Below are positions 7,954-16,443 of a DNA stretch of 64,000 bases, piece after piece. The position numbers were made by a program, and so were the translations under genes. Within the stretch, counting starts at the first letter, position 1. Each line of letters starts with the position of its first letter. The notes beneath the pieces were generated by a model, which was not told the origin of the DNA, made no database searches, and was given only the letters and a program-made list of their open reading frames with translations. This DNA comes from JAKPBU01 sp964425695 (GTDB lineage Bacteria > Pseudomonadota > Gammaproteobacteria > Xanthomonadales > Xanthomonadaceae): contig CAYRNF010000006.1 in NCBI GenBank assembly GCA_964425695.1, positions 1 through 64,000 on the forward strand, given 5' to 3'.

Positions 7954-8688
7954 TTGATCGACCGAACCCCCTTCCGAGCCGCCCGCTGCGGCATTGCGCT
8001 CGCGCTTGCCGTGGCGCTGTCCGCCTGCGGCGGCGATGGCGACGCGGCCCGACAGCGCGCCGCGCAGGACGCCGGCGAAGGCCTGCCCACGCCGTCCGGC
8101 GCGGGCGGCGTGACCGGAACCCCCGACGTCGGCCCCGGCAACCAGGACCAGGCGCCCGTGCTGGGGGGCGCGCCGGCCGCGACCGCGGCGGACGAGGACC
8201 TGGTGATCGATCCGGCACTGGCGGGCGCGGCCAATCCGGAAACCGGGGTCGGCGTGGATCCGGACGGTGACGGCCCGCTCACGGCGCCGCCCGCGCCCGA
8301 TGTGGGCGCCGCGCAGCCCACGGCAGCGGACGCGGTGGCGCTGGTCCGCGACTACTACGCCTCGATCAATGCACGCGACTATGCCGGCGCGCACCGCCTG
8401 TGGTCCGACAATGGCGCCGCAAGCGGCCAGACCACGCTGCAGTTCGCAGGCGGTTTCGAGGGCACCCAGGGCGTGTCGGTGGAGGTGGGCGCGCCGGGTG
8501 CGGAAGACGCGGGCGCCGGACAGCGCTTCATCGAAGTTCCGGTGAACGTGTCCACCACCCAGGCGGACGGCAGCGTCAGGCGCTTTACGGGGCGCTACGT
8601 CCTGCATCGCAGCGTCGCCGACGGCGCGAGCGCCGAACAGCGTGCGTGGCGCATCCGGTCCGCGGACCTGCGCGAAGCCGCGCCCTGA
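7954..8688 (+). CDS. Predicted lipoprotein with NTF2/SnoaL-like C-terminal region
   Basis: About 244 residues. The lipobox is LSAC with Cys25 when the TTG at 7954 is taken as start; GAGGA lies seven bases upstream, which favours it over a TTG at 7933 that would overlap the previous gene. Residues about 30-125 are a low-complexity linker rich in Gly, Pro, Ala and Asp, as in surface lipoproteins. The C-terminal 115 residues (ADAVALVRDYYASINARDYAGAHRLW and a following beta-rich part) resemble the NTF2/SnoaL-like fold, often a ligand-binding domain. No catalytic residues identified; function unknown. Confidence 0.7.
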   Translation: MIDRTPFRAARCGIALALAVALSACGGDGDAARQRAAQDAGEGLPTPSGAGGVTGTPDVGPGNQDQAPVLGGAPAATAADEDLVIDPALAGAANPETGVGVDPDGDGPLTAPPAPDVGAAQPTAADAVALVRDYYASINARDYAGAHRLWSDNGAASGQTTLQFAGGFEGTQGVSVEVGAPGAEDAGAGQRFIEVPVNVSTTQADGSVRRFTGRYVLHRSVADGASAEQRAWRIRSADLREAAP

Positions 8689-8739
8689 GCCGAGTCGCCC
8701 GGCGCCGCGCGTGCGGCGACGGCCCGCGCACGCCGCGCG

Positions 8740-10995
8740 CTACAGCTCGAAGCGATAGCTCAGCTTGACCAGCAGTTGTTCGCTGTCGCGCAGGTCGAAC
8801 GCATCGCGGAACTCGCTGCCGACGCCGAACGGATCGCCCGGCGAGCCGCCCAGCGCTTCCTGGAACAGCGAACCGCCGCGCACGTAGGCGATGTAGAGGT
8901 AGGACAGCGGCGCGAGCTCGTAGCGGTAGCGCACCTGGAAGCCCAGGTTGCGCACCGAGAAATCCGGCACCGCCTCGTCGCTGGCCACCGCGGTGCGCCC
9001 GGCCACGCGCCAGGCCTGCACGGCTTCGGCATCCAGGCCGATCGCCTCGAGCCGCACGCGCAATTCCTGCCTGGGATCGATCAGCCAGGTCGCGCCCGCG
9101 GCCAGGTAGGCCAGATCGGAACGGTAGGTCGCCAGCAGGTTGTTACGGCCCTGGGGCCGTCCCTCGTTGCGCCACAGCAGCCAGTCCTCGTTGTGCGACA
9201 GCTCCAGGCTGGCGCCGAAGCTGAGCGCGTCGTTGACGAAGTAGGTCGGCTCGAAGCTCAGCGTCACTCCGCCCCTGCCCGGGCCCTGCAGGCCCTCGCC
9301 CGCGTAGCGCGCCGAGCCGGACAGCTGCCACGCGCCCTTGCGCGGGCGGAAGCGCTCGTAATACGCGTACAGCTTGGCCGGCATCTCGACGATCCCGTTG
9401 CCGCGCATGATCAGGTCGTCCTGCCCGCGCGACCACATGGCGACGTCGAAGAGCTCGTTGCCGCCGTCGCGGCGGTTGCTCTGCCGGTTCACGGCGGCCG
9501 CCCAGGCGATGCGTTCGCCCTGGTCGTTGCTGCGGTACGAGGCGGCGTAGTGCCAGTCGTGCCCGCTGTAGGCCGAGGTTTCCGGCAGGTCGGTCACACG
9601 GCGGCCCAGGTCGTAGCGCAGGTAGTTGAAGTTGTTGCGCTCCAGGTAGCCGAAGTCGTTGAGCTGGAAGTCCCGGCCGATGTGCAGCGCGTACAGCTGC
9701 TGCCGCCAGTCGTTCTGCATGTCGTAATCCAAGATCACCTGCGCGCCGGAATCGCGCAGCGACACGCCGCCCTGCGCCACGTCCGATGCCACCACGGTGC
9801 TGCGCACGTTCCAGCGCGCGTTGGACCAGCGGTGATCGGCCTCGTAGACGTTGGCCGTCCCGTCCAGGAAGGGCGCTTCCACGCGCGTGGCCATCGCGCC
9901 GAGCCCGTGGTCGCCGCGCTCGCCGCCTTCGAAATCGCGGGTGGCGCGCACCGCGTAGAAGTCGCGGCCGTCGTCCTCGTCGGCCGCGAACACGCCGTAG
10001 TTGAAGGCGCCCAGGCTGCCGTTGACCTTGACCGCCGCGGTCACGTCGCCCGACACGCGCCGCGTGTACAGCAGCCGGCTGCGCTGGTTGAGCGAGCCGA
10101 ACGGCACGTCGAAGAATCCCTGGTTCTCGGTGAAGAACGGGCGCTTGTCGCTGAAGAACGTCTCGGTGGCGCTGAAGTTCACCACCAGCTCGTCGCTCTC
10201 GACCTGGCCGAAGTCCGGGTTGAGCGCGGCACTGAGCTGGAAGCGACCGTTCGGCTTCCAGAACAGGTCGGCGCCCGCGTCGAAGTCGCTGCCGCGCCGG
10301 TCGAGCTCGCCGTTGGCGTGGATGCCCGACACGTAGGGCGTCACCGCCAGCAGCGACTGGCTGTATGCCGGCACCGTGACCGGCTGCAGGCGGGTCAGGA
10401 AGCGCGGTTCGGTGAACCCGACCGCCGGCCACGATGCCCGCTGTCCGGTTTCGGCCACCACCCGGTCCAGCCCGATGCGCAAGGTGCGCTGGCCGCCGCT
10501 GGCCTCGCGCATCGGCGCGATATGCCAGGGGATCAGCATCTCCACGTACCACGCGTGCTCGTCTTCACTCGTGGCATGGCGGAAGTCGCCGTCCCAGTCC
10601 GAGTTGAACTGGTTCTCGTTGGTGATGGTGGTGTCGTTGATGCTGTTGGCCAGCGTCACCGTGAAGTTGTAGCCGGTTCGGCCGTCGCCATCGAAGTCCA
10701 CGTACAGGTTGACGCGATCCACGGCGCCGCCGTTGTCGCGCTGGCCGCGCTGCCGGTTGCGCGGCACGCCCGGCGGCTGGGTGTTGCGGAACCCGATCGC
10801 CAACCCGTCCTGCGTCGCCAGGATCAGGGCTTCGGTGGGCAGCGCCAGCGGCTCGCGGCTCAGCGGTTCGGTCAAGCGGAAGTCGGCCACGCGCTGCGCA
10901 CCGGTCCACTCGGCGTCGTCGATACGGCCGTCGATCTCGACTGCGGCCACGGGCATCGCGCAAGCGAGCAGCAGGAAGCCGAACGTGGTGCGCAT
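8740..10995 (-). CDS. Outer-membrane protein, CBM9-like domain plus DUF5916 barrel (copy 1)
   Basis: 751 residues. Signal peptide 1-18 ends PVAA. Residues about 19-200 form a beta-sandwich like carbohydrate-binding family 9 domains (VEIDGRIDDAEW, YVDFDGDGRTGYNF, EDEHAWYVEMLIPW). The rest is a long beta-barrel of the DUF5916 type (KRPFFTENQGFFDVP, LLYTRRV, then alternating aromatic strands) ending LVKLSYRFEL, a typical outer-membrane C-terminus. Function is unknown; the N-terminal domain suggests glycan binding at the surface or in the periplasm. It is a clear paralogue of the next minus-strand gene, separated by 286 bases holding paired REP elements. Confidence 0.85.
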   Translation of the reverse strand: MRTTFGFLLLACAMPVAAVEIDGRIDDAEWTGAQRVADFRLTEPLSREPLALPTEALILATQDGLAIGFRNTQPPGVPRNRQRGQRDNGGAVDRVNLYVDFDGDGRTGYNFTVTLANSINDTTITNENQFNSDWDGDFRHATSEDEHAWYVEMLIPWHIAPMREASGGQRTLRIGLDRVVAETGQRASWPAVGFTEPRFLTRLQPVTVPAYSQSLLAVTPYVSGIHANGELDRRGSDFDAGADLFWKPNGRFQLSAALNPDFGQVESDELVVNFSATETFFSDKRPFFTENQGFFDVPFGSLNQRSRLLYTRRVSGDVTAAVKVNGSLGAFNYGVFAADEDDGRDFYAVRATRDFEGGERGDHGLGAMATRVEAPFLDGTANVYEADHRWSNARWNVRSTVVASDVAQGGVSLRDSGAQVILDYDMQNDWRQQLYALHIGRDFQLNDFGYLERNNFNYLRYDLGRRVTDLPETSAYSGHDWHYAASYRSNDQGERIAWAAAVNRQSNRRDGGNELFDVAMWSRGQDDLIMRGNGIVEMPAKLYAYYERFRPRKGAWQLSGSARYAGEGLQGPGRGGVTLSFEPTYFVNDALSFGASLELSHNEDWLLWRNEGRPQGRNNLLATYRSDLAYLAAGATWLIDPRQELRVRLEAIGLDAEAVQAWRVAGRTAVASDEAVPDFSVRNLGFQVRYRYELAPLSYLYIAYVRGGSLFQEALGGSPGDPFGVGSEFRDAFDLRDSEQLLVKLSYRFEL

Positions 10996-11107
10996 TCGTG
11001 TTGTCCCCTCGACGGATGGCGCAGCCTGCGCCCGTTGCCAAAAGCGATCGACTGTCGTTGGTCACCCAACTTCCGGCATCGGCCTCCCGCATTCGCAGCA
11101 CAAGCCT

Positions 11108-11245
11108 GTTGCAGAAGCGGCTACAGCCGCGAGCCCTGAATCGTTGCAAGCAGCGCTTCGCGGGCGAGCGGCCGCGCAACGGCAAACGCACAACGGCGCC
11201 TGGATGCGTACCGCGCCAAGGGCTCGCGGCTGAAGCCGCTGCTAC
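11108..11245. repeat. Inverted pair of GTAG-type REP elements (BIME)
   Basis: Left half at 11108-11135 (gcggctacagccgcgagcc core) and right half at 11221-11245 (ggctcgcggctgaagccgct followed by gctac) are inverted copies separated by 85 bases. The core is the same GCGGCT-GAAGCCGC palindrome found at 16264, 23475 and 35478. It fills most of the spacer between the two DUF5916 genes; nothing else was recognised there. Confidence 0.75.
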
Positions 11246-11281
11246 GGAAGCACCCGGGCCATCGCGTGCGCGCGTCGCGCG

Positions 11282-13528
11282 CTACAGTTCGAAGCGGTAG
11301 CTGAGCTTTACCAGCAGCTGTTCGTCGTCGCGGATGTCGAAGCTCTCGCCGAGCAGGCTGCCGACGTCATCCGAGTACGCGTCCTGCCGGTAACCGCCAC
11401 GGCCGTACACCACGTACAGGTAGCTCAGCGGCGCCAGTTCGTAGCGGTAGCGGATCTGGAAGCCGAGCGTGCGCACGTTGAAATCGTCCACCGGCTGGGC
11501 CGAGACGATGTAGCCGCCGCCGGGCTGGACTTCGATCGCCTCGTCCAGTTCCGCATCCAGGCCCAGCGCCTGCAGCTTCACCCGCAGTTCCTGGCGGCTG
11601 CCGATGTTCCAGTCCAGCCCCGCGTTGAGCTGCAGCGCGCGCTCGTCGTAGCGCCCCACCACGTTGCCGCCCTGCCAGACCAGCCAATCGGGGATGCGCT
11701 CGGCGAACACGCCCGCGAACAGGCTCAGGTCGTCGCTCACGTAGTAGGTCGGGGTGAACTGCGCCGACCAGCCGACCCGGTCGTTGCCGGCCAGGCCGCC
11801 GCTGCGCGCGCCCAGTTCGGTATCGAACGACCAGTCGCCCTTGCGCGGCCGGCCGTACTCGAAGAACGCATTGAAGCTGGCCGGGCGGTTCAGCACGCCG
11901 TTGCCGCGCGTGATCTGGTCGTCCACGCCACTGCTGTTGACGTTGATCTGGGCGAACTCCGAACTGCCGTTGCGCAGCTGGCTCTGCCGGCTGACGCGGA
12001 GCTGGCGCTGCAGGCGATCGCCGCGGTTGTTGTCGGTGCCGCTGATCCGCCAGCGCCAGTCCTTGGAGGCGTAGCGCGAGGTCTCGGGCAGGTCGGTGAA
12101 GCGGCGCGACACCTGCCAGTGCAGGTAGTTCAGGCTGTTGCGCGCCAAGTAGCCGGCGTCGTTGATCTGCAGGTCGTTGCCGAAGTGCATGGCGATCCAC
12201 TGCTGGCGCCAGCCGCGATCCATTTCGTAGTCGGCCCAGACCGTGGCGCCCAGGTCGCTGGCGGTGCGCCCGTCGTCCTCGATGCGGCTGCCGAACACGC
12301 GGCTGCGCACGTTCCAGCGCGCGTTCGGCCGCCAGTCGTGGTCGACGCCGAGCACGGTGGCTTCGCGATCCAGGAAGGGCCGGTCCACGCGGGTGACCAT
12401 CAGGCCCAGGTTCTGCGCGGAAAAATCGCGCACCAGGCGCAGCGCGCTGAAGCTGCGCCCGGCATCGCCGCGCTCGTCGGCATGGAACACGCCGTACTTG
12501 GCGCTGCCCAGGTTGCCATTGAGCTTCACCGCCGCGGTGATGTCGCCCGCGCCGCGGCCGTCGTCCGCGGGCCCGCCCACGCGGCGCGTGTACAGCAGCT
12601 GGCTGAAGTCCGACGGCGTGGTGTATTCGAAGATGCCCTGGTTCTCGGTGAAGAACGGCCGCTTGTCGCTGATGAAGGTCTCGGTGGCGCTGAAGTTCAC
12701 CACCAGGTCGTCGCTCTCGACCTGGCCGAAATCCGGATTCAGCGTGGCGCTGAGCTGGAACTGCCCGTTGGGCTTCCAGAACAGGTCCGCACCGCCGTCG
12801 AAATCGCCGCGTCCGCGCACGTTGTCGTACAGGCCCGACACGTACGGCGTCACCGCCAGCAGCGACTGCGTGTACGCGGCGACCTGCACCGGCGCGAAGT
12901 CGGACATGAAGCGCGAACGCTCGAAGGTCACGGCCGGCCACGCCGCGCGCTCGCCGGTGGCGCCGATCACCCGGTCGATGTTGATCTTCATGCGCCTCAT
13001 TCCTTCCTCGCCGCCGCGCATGGGCGCGATGTACCACGGGATCAGCGCCTCGGCGGTCCAGCCGGCTTCGTCCTCCTGGGTGGCGTGGCGCCAGTTGCCG
13101 TCCCAGTCGTCGTTGAAGTTGTTCTCGTTGGTGAACACGCCGTCGCCGATGCCGTTGGTCGACGAGATGCAGAAGTTGTAGGCGGTGCGCCCGTCGCCGT
13201 CGAAGTCGATGTTGACGTTCACCCGGTCCACCTGCGCGTCGAAATCGCGCTGGACCGCCTGGCGGCTGCGCGGCGTACCCGGGTCCATGCGCACGCGCCA
13301 TGCGATCGCCAGGCCCTCGGGCGTGGCCAGGATCCACGCCTCCATCGGCTGCGACGGCGCAGCGCCGGTCAGCGGCTGCACCACCTTGAAGTCGGTGACG
13401 TGCTGCGCACCCGCCCATTCGGTCGGATCGATCCGGCCGTCGACCTCCACGGCGAACGCCGGGGCCGCGAGCAACCCCAGCAACGCAAGGCAAAGGCGGG
13501 TGTGCACGGGCTGGACGCGACGACGCAT
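11282..13528 (-). CDS. Outer-membrane protein, CBM9-like domain plus DUF5916 barrel (copy 2)
   Basis: 748 residues from the ATG at 13528, which gives a clean signal peptide (LCLALLGLLAAPAFA). Layout matches the 8740 gene: CBM9-like domain (VEVDGRIDPTEWAGAQ, NIDFDGDGRTAYNF, AEALIPWYIAPM), a shared SQSLLAVTPYVSG-type segment, then KRPFFTENQGIFEY and a barrel ending LVKLSYRFEL. The two proteins differ by many substitutions and small indels, so the duplication is old. Gene order on the minus strand is this copy first, then the 8740 copy. Probably an outer-membrane protein involved in carbohydrate or glycan binding; this is inferred from the domain only. Ribosome site weak (GGAA at about -11). Confidence 0.85.
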   Translation of the reverse strand: MRRRVQPVHTRLCLALLGLLAAPAFAVEVDGRIDPTEWAGAQHVTDFKVVQPLTGAAPSQPMEAWILATPEGLAIAWRVRMDPGTPRSRQAVQRDFDAQVDRVNVNIDFDGDGRTAYNFCISSTNGIGDGVFTNENNFNDDWDGNWRHATQEDEAGWTAEALIPWYIAPMRGGEEGMRRMKINIDRVIGATGERAAWPAVTFERSRFMSDFAPVQVAAYTQSLLAVTPYVSGLYDNVRGRGDFDGGADLFWKPNGQFQLSATLNPDFGQVESDDLVVNFSATETFISDKRPFFTENQGIFEYTTPSDFSQLLYTRRVGGPADDGRGAGDITAAVKLNGNLGSAKYGVFHADERGDAGRSFSALRLVRDFSAQNLGLMVTRVDRPFLDREATVLGVDHDWRPNARWNVRSRVFGSRIEDDGRTASDLGATVWADYEMDRGWRQQWIAMHFGNDLQINDAGYLARNSLNYLHWQVSRRFTDLPETSRYASKDWRWRISGTDNNRGDRLQRQLRVSRQSQLRNGSSEFAQINVNSSGVDDQITRGNGVLNRPASFNAFFEYGRPRKGDWSFDTELGARSGGLAGNDRVGWSAQFTPTYYVSDDLSLFAGVFAERIPDWLVWQGGNVVGRYDERALQLNAGLDWNIGSRQELRVKLQALGLDAELDEAIEVQPGGGYIVSAQPVDDFNVRTLGFQIRYRYELAPLSYLYVVYGRGGYRQDAYSDDVGSLLGESFDIRDDEQLLVKLSYRFEL

Positions 13529-13928
13529 GGCGGGGTTCCGGGACGGGACAGCGGTGCTCCGCTGCGACGGCGTGCAAGGTAGCCGCGCGCCCTCCGCCGA
13601 CCGACTGCCGCAAGTCATGTAAACCAAACGTGCGGCACCGGCATCCCTGTGCCCGATATAGCGCATGCACGTGGTTCGGGTGCGCGCGCGACGCGACGCG
13701 TCCCGCGCGGCGATGCCGTCAGCTCCGCACGGGCCGGGGTCCGGCCCGCAACCGACGTGATCCTGAGGCCTGGATGGGATGTCCCGGATCGGCCGCAAGC
13801 CGATCGCGTCGCGGTCGGCAGGCGGGGCGTCGGCGCGCGCGTGTCCGGGCGTGGTGCGAACCGGCGGGGCGGCGATCGGGCCGGTGGTGCTCTGCCGCTG
13901 CCGCTGTGCTGCGGCTCGCGGCGCGCCG
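13529..13928. other. 400-bp intergenic region without recognised gene
   Basis: Lies upstream of the DUF5916 copy-2 gene and downstream of the SET gene, both on the minus strand. Open frames exist here on both strands but show no family features and mirror the GC-rich background. A promoter for the DUF5916 gene should be here, but no good -35/-10 pair was found. Confidence 0.5.
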
Positions 13929-14408
13929 CTACTTCTTGGGCTGCAGCATCGTCCCGGTGCACTTCTTCGCGCCACACTTGCACGCCCACAGCTGCTTGAG
14001 CTTCTTGGTATGCGGTTCGTCCAGCACGATGCCGTAGTTGTAGGTCAGTTCCTCGCCGGGCCTGATGTTGCGCAGGGCCACGATGTAGACCTTGTCCTTC
14101 TTGGACCTGCCCTTCTCGTCCTCCTCGACTTCCGACTCGCAGTTGGGCGCGCAGCTGTGGTTGATCCAGCGCGCCACGTTGCCGCCTGCGTTGGCGTCGA
14201 TCACGTAGTCGTCGTTGAGCGTGAACAGGAAGGTGTGCCCGTCCTCGTCCTGGTCGCCGTATTCCTCGTCCACCTCGGCGTGGGTGCGCAGCGTGCCCTT
14301 GTAGCGCACGATGCGCTCGCCCTTCTTGATCGCCTCAATGGCGAAGACGCCGTTGCCGTGGATCGGCGAGAGACGGGCTTCGATCTTGTGCTTGGACGTC
14401 TTGGGCAT
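13929..14408 (-). CDS. SET-domain protein-lysine methyltransferase-like protein
   Basis: 159 residues, essentially a bare SET domain. The cofactor-loop motif GNGVFA is at 18-23, the pseudoknot motif NHSCAPNC at 83-90, and GEELTYNYG at 118-126 carries the catalytic tyrosine region. A post-SET cysteine cluster CKCGAKKC (Cys143, 145, 150) follows, which with the NHSC cysteine can bind zinc as in eukaryotic SET enzymes. Family members transfer methyl groups from SAM to protein lysines. The target is unknown; the lysine-tailed HU protein in this window is one guess. It is divergent from the SLOG-2TM gene across a 147-bp spacer. Confidence 0.87.
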   Translation of the reverse strand: MPKTSKHKIEARLSPIHGNGVFAIEAIKKGERIVRYKGTLRTHAEVDEEYGDQDEDGHTFLFTLNDDYVIDANAGGNVARWINHSCAPNCESEVEEDEKGRSKKDKVYIVALRNIRPGEELTYNYGIVLDEPHTKKLKQLWACKCGAKKCTGTMLQPKK

Positions 14409-14555
14409 GCGGGCGGGGTCTGGTCGCGGCGTCGGGGGGCCATTGTGACGGACATGGGCAGCCGCCGCCACGCGCATGGCCTTGCGACGCCGCGCAGCGC
14501 GTTGATGCCGGGGCAACGACGGCCTCGTTACTCGCCCACGCACAGGGGAAGCGCA

Positions 14556-16235
14556 ATGCCAGCAGCCACCGCCAGCGCACCGGGCCTGCTGATCGGCGTC
14601 ACCGGTCATCGCAAGCTGCGCGAGCACGACGTGCCGGGGCTCCAGGCGCAGGTGCGTGCGCTGTTGCTGGATCTGCAGCGGCGCTATCCGCAACTGCCGC
14701 TGGTGGTGCTGTCGCCGCTGGCCGAAGGCGCGGATGCGCTGGTGGCGGACGTCGCCTTCGAACTGGGCCTGCGCGTGATCGCGCCGCTGCCGCTGCCGGT
14801 GGAGGCGTACCGCAGCGATTTCGACACCCCCGGCGCCCTCGCCGCGTTCGAGCGCGGGGTCGCGCGGGCGGAACTGCTGCCATTGCCGGTGCAGCGCGAC
14901 GCCCTGGGCGATCCGGCCGTGCGCGGACCGGCGCGCGACCGCCAGTACGCGCAGGCCGGCTTCTTCGTGTCGCGCCACTGCCATGTGCTGATCGCGCTGT
15001 GGGACGGGCAGGAGCAGGCTTCGCTGGGCGGCACCTCGCACGTGGTGCGCTACCACCTGCATGGGGACGTGCCCGGGCAGCTGCAGGCGCGCACCGCGGC
15101 CATGACGCTGCTGGGCATGGAAGACAGCACGCTGGTCTGGCACCTGCCCGCGGCGCGCCGGGACGATCCCGCGCCACGGCTGGGCGCGCCGCGCTGGGTG
15201 ACATCGCTGGACGACCTGGCCGGCAGCGCGACGCTGCTGGACGCGTTCGACCAGATGTTCCGCCGCCAGGCCGAGTTCAACGACGACCGCGCCAAGTACG
15301 CCGCAGCCGCGCAAGGCGAGCCGTCCGACCCCTGCCCCATCCATCGCCTGTTCGTGTCGGCGGACTGGATGGCCCGCAACTACCAGCGCCGGGTGATGCG
15401 CGTGCTGCGGCTCACCTATGCCATCGCCGGCGCCACCGGGGCGGCGTTCATCCTGTTTGCGCACGTGCACTCGCAGGACGCGATGATCTACCTGTACCTG
15501 CTGCTGTTCGCCGCCGGCGTCGGCCTGGCGGTGCTGGTCAAGCGGCGCCAGTGGCACCGCAAGTACCTGGACTACCGGGCACTGGCCGAAGGCCTGCGGG
15601 TGCAGTCGTACTGGCGCCGCGCCGGAGTGGTGGACCTGCACCATCCGTCGCACGCCAACGAGCACTTCATCCAGGAGCAGGACCTGGAACTGGGCTGGAT
15701 CCGCAACGTGATGCGCGCGGCGAGCCTAGAAGGCCTGCTTGTCCCGCACGCCAGCGGCGGCGCCGAACTCGGTGCGGTGATCGACGAATGGGTGGGTACG
15801 CCCGCGTCCGACGGCCAGCTCGGCTACTTCCGCGCCACCGCGGCGCGGCGCGCGCGCCAGCACCACAACGCGGAGCGCCTGGCGCGCGCCTGCCTGGCGC
15901 TGGGGATCGGCATCAGCCTGGTGCTGGCCGTCTTCGCGCACCGCTGGGGCTACGGCACCAAGAACGTGCTGGTGGTGGCGATGGGCCTGCTGTCGGTCGC
16001 CGCGGGCGTGCACGAGGCGTACGCCCACAAGAAGGCCGACAAGGAGCTCGTGAAGCAGTACCGCTTCATGGAGCGCATCTATGCGGGGGCGAGGCGCAGG
16101 CTCGATGCCGCCACCACCGACGCCCAGAAGCGCGCGATCCTGCGCGTGCTGGGCGAAGCCGCACTGGCGGAGCACGTGGAGTGGACCCTGGTGCACCGGG
16201 AGCGTCCGCTGGAGCACACGCGCCTGGGTGGCTGA
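14556..16235 (+). CDS. SLOG-domain protein with two C-terminal 2TM (SLATT-like) units
   Basis: 559 residues. Residues about 9-130 form a Rossmann-like SLOG/LOG-type nucleotide-binding domain: the first strand LLIGVTGHR (TGHR 16-19) and the motif LSPLAEGAD (52-60) are its usual marks. A linker (about 130-275) is followed by one pair of transmembrane helices at about 284-306 and 309-329 with the basic sequence KRRQWHRKYLDYRALAEGL, then a second pair at about 446-466 and 470-488. This doubled 2TM layout resembles SLATT effector domains, which bioinformatic work places in nucleotide-signalled conflict systems as pore-forming effectors. The start has AGGGGA upstream. No partner nucleotidyltransferase lies nearby. 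Function is inferred. Confidence 0.78.
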   Translation: MPAATASAPGLLIGVTGHRKLREHDVPGLQAQVRALLLDLQRRYPQLPLVVLSPLAEGADALVADVAFELGLRVIAPLPLPVEAYRSDFDTPGALAAFERGVARAELLPLPVQRDALGDPAVRGPARDRQYAQAGFFVSRHCHVLIALWDGQEQASLGGTSHVVRYHLHGDVPGQLQARTAAMTLLGMEDSTLVWHLPAARRDDPAPRLGAPRWVTSLDDLAGSATLLDAFDQMFRRQAEFNDDRAKYAAAAQGEPSDPCPIHRLFVSADWMARNYQRRVMRVLRLTYAIAGATGAAFILFAHVHSQDAMIYLYLLLFAAGVGLAVLVKRRQWHRKYLDYRALAEGLRVQSYWRRAGVVDLHHPSHANEHFIQEQDLELGWIRNVMRAASLEGLLVPHASGGAELGAVIDEWVGTPASDGQLGYFRATAARRARQHHNAERLARACLALGIGISLVLAVFAHRWGYGTKNVLVVAMGLLSVAAGVHEAYAHKKADKELVKQYRFMERIYAGARRRLDAATTDAQKRAILRVLGEAALAEHVEWTLVHRERPLEHTRLGG

Positions 16236-16263
16236 AGCGCGCTGACTGCCATCGGGCGGACGC

Positions 16264-16318
16264 AGGAGCGGCTTCAGCCACGTGCTTCGCGAACGGCTCG
16301 CGGCTGAAGCCCCGTCAG
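16264..16318. repeat. Inverted REP-type pair upstream of sufR
   Basis: aggagcggcttcagccacg (16264-16282) and ggctcgcggctgaagcc (16295-16311) are inverted copies of the REP core, 12 bases apart, so the RNA could fold into one long hairpin. They lie between the SLOG-2TM stop codon and the suf promoter and may help end transcription from the left. Confidence 0.65.
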
Positions 16319-16359
16319 CAACAGCTGCAATGCGCCGCGGGGAGCGGAATTGCACGGGA

Positions 16360-16402
16360 TTGAGCCGCCCCGGTCAAATGCGTACAATTTCGGTACGAAT
16401 TG
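16360..16402 (+). promoter_or_regulatory. suf operon promoter with overlapping palindromic operator
   Basis: TTGAGC (16360-16365), 17 bases, then TACAAT (16383-16388): a good sigma-70 promoter. Overlapping the -10 is the imperfect palindrome CAATTTCGGTACGAATTG (16385-16402) with outer arms CAATT/AATTG and an inner GTAC. Rrf2-family regulators such as IscR/SufR bind such sites and usually control their own operon, so this is the likely operator of the gene at 16444. Binding is inferred. Confidence 0.65.
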
Positions 16403-16443
16403 ATCGCCAGCCAGGGGCCCGCCCTCCGCCCCGAGCCACCGCC

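Noticed and set aside
13779..14555. Upstream extension of the SLOG-2TM gene
   Set aside because: The frame is open upstream but runs antisense through the SET gene, whose motifs are clear. The ATG at 14556 has a good ribosome site and starts directly before the SLOG domain.
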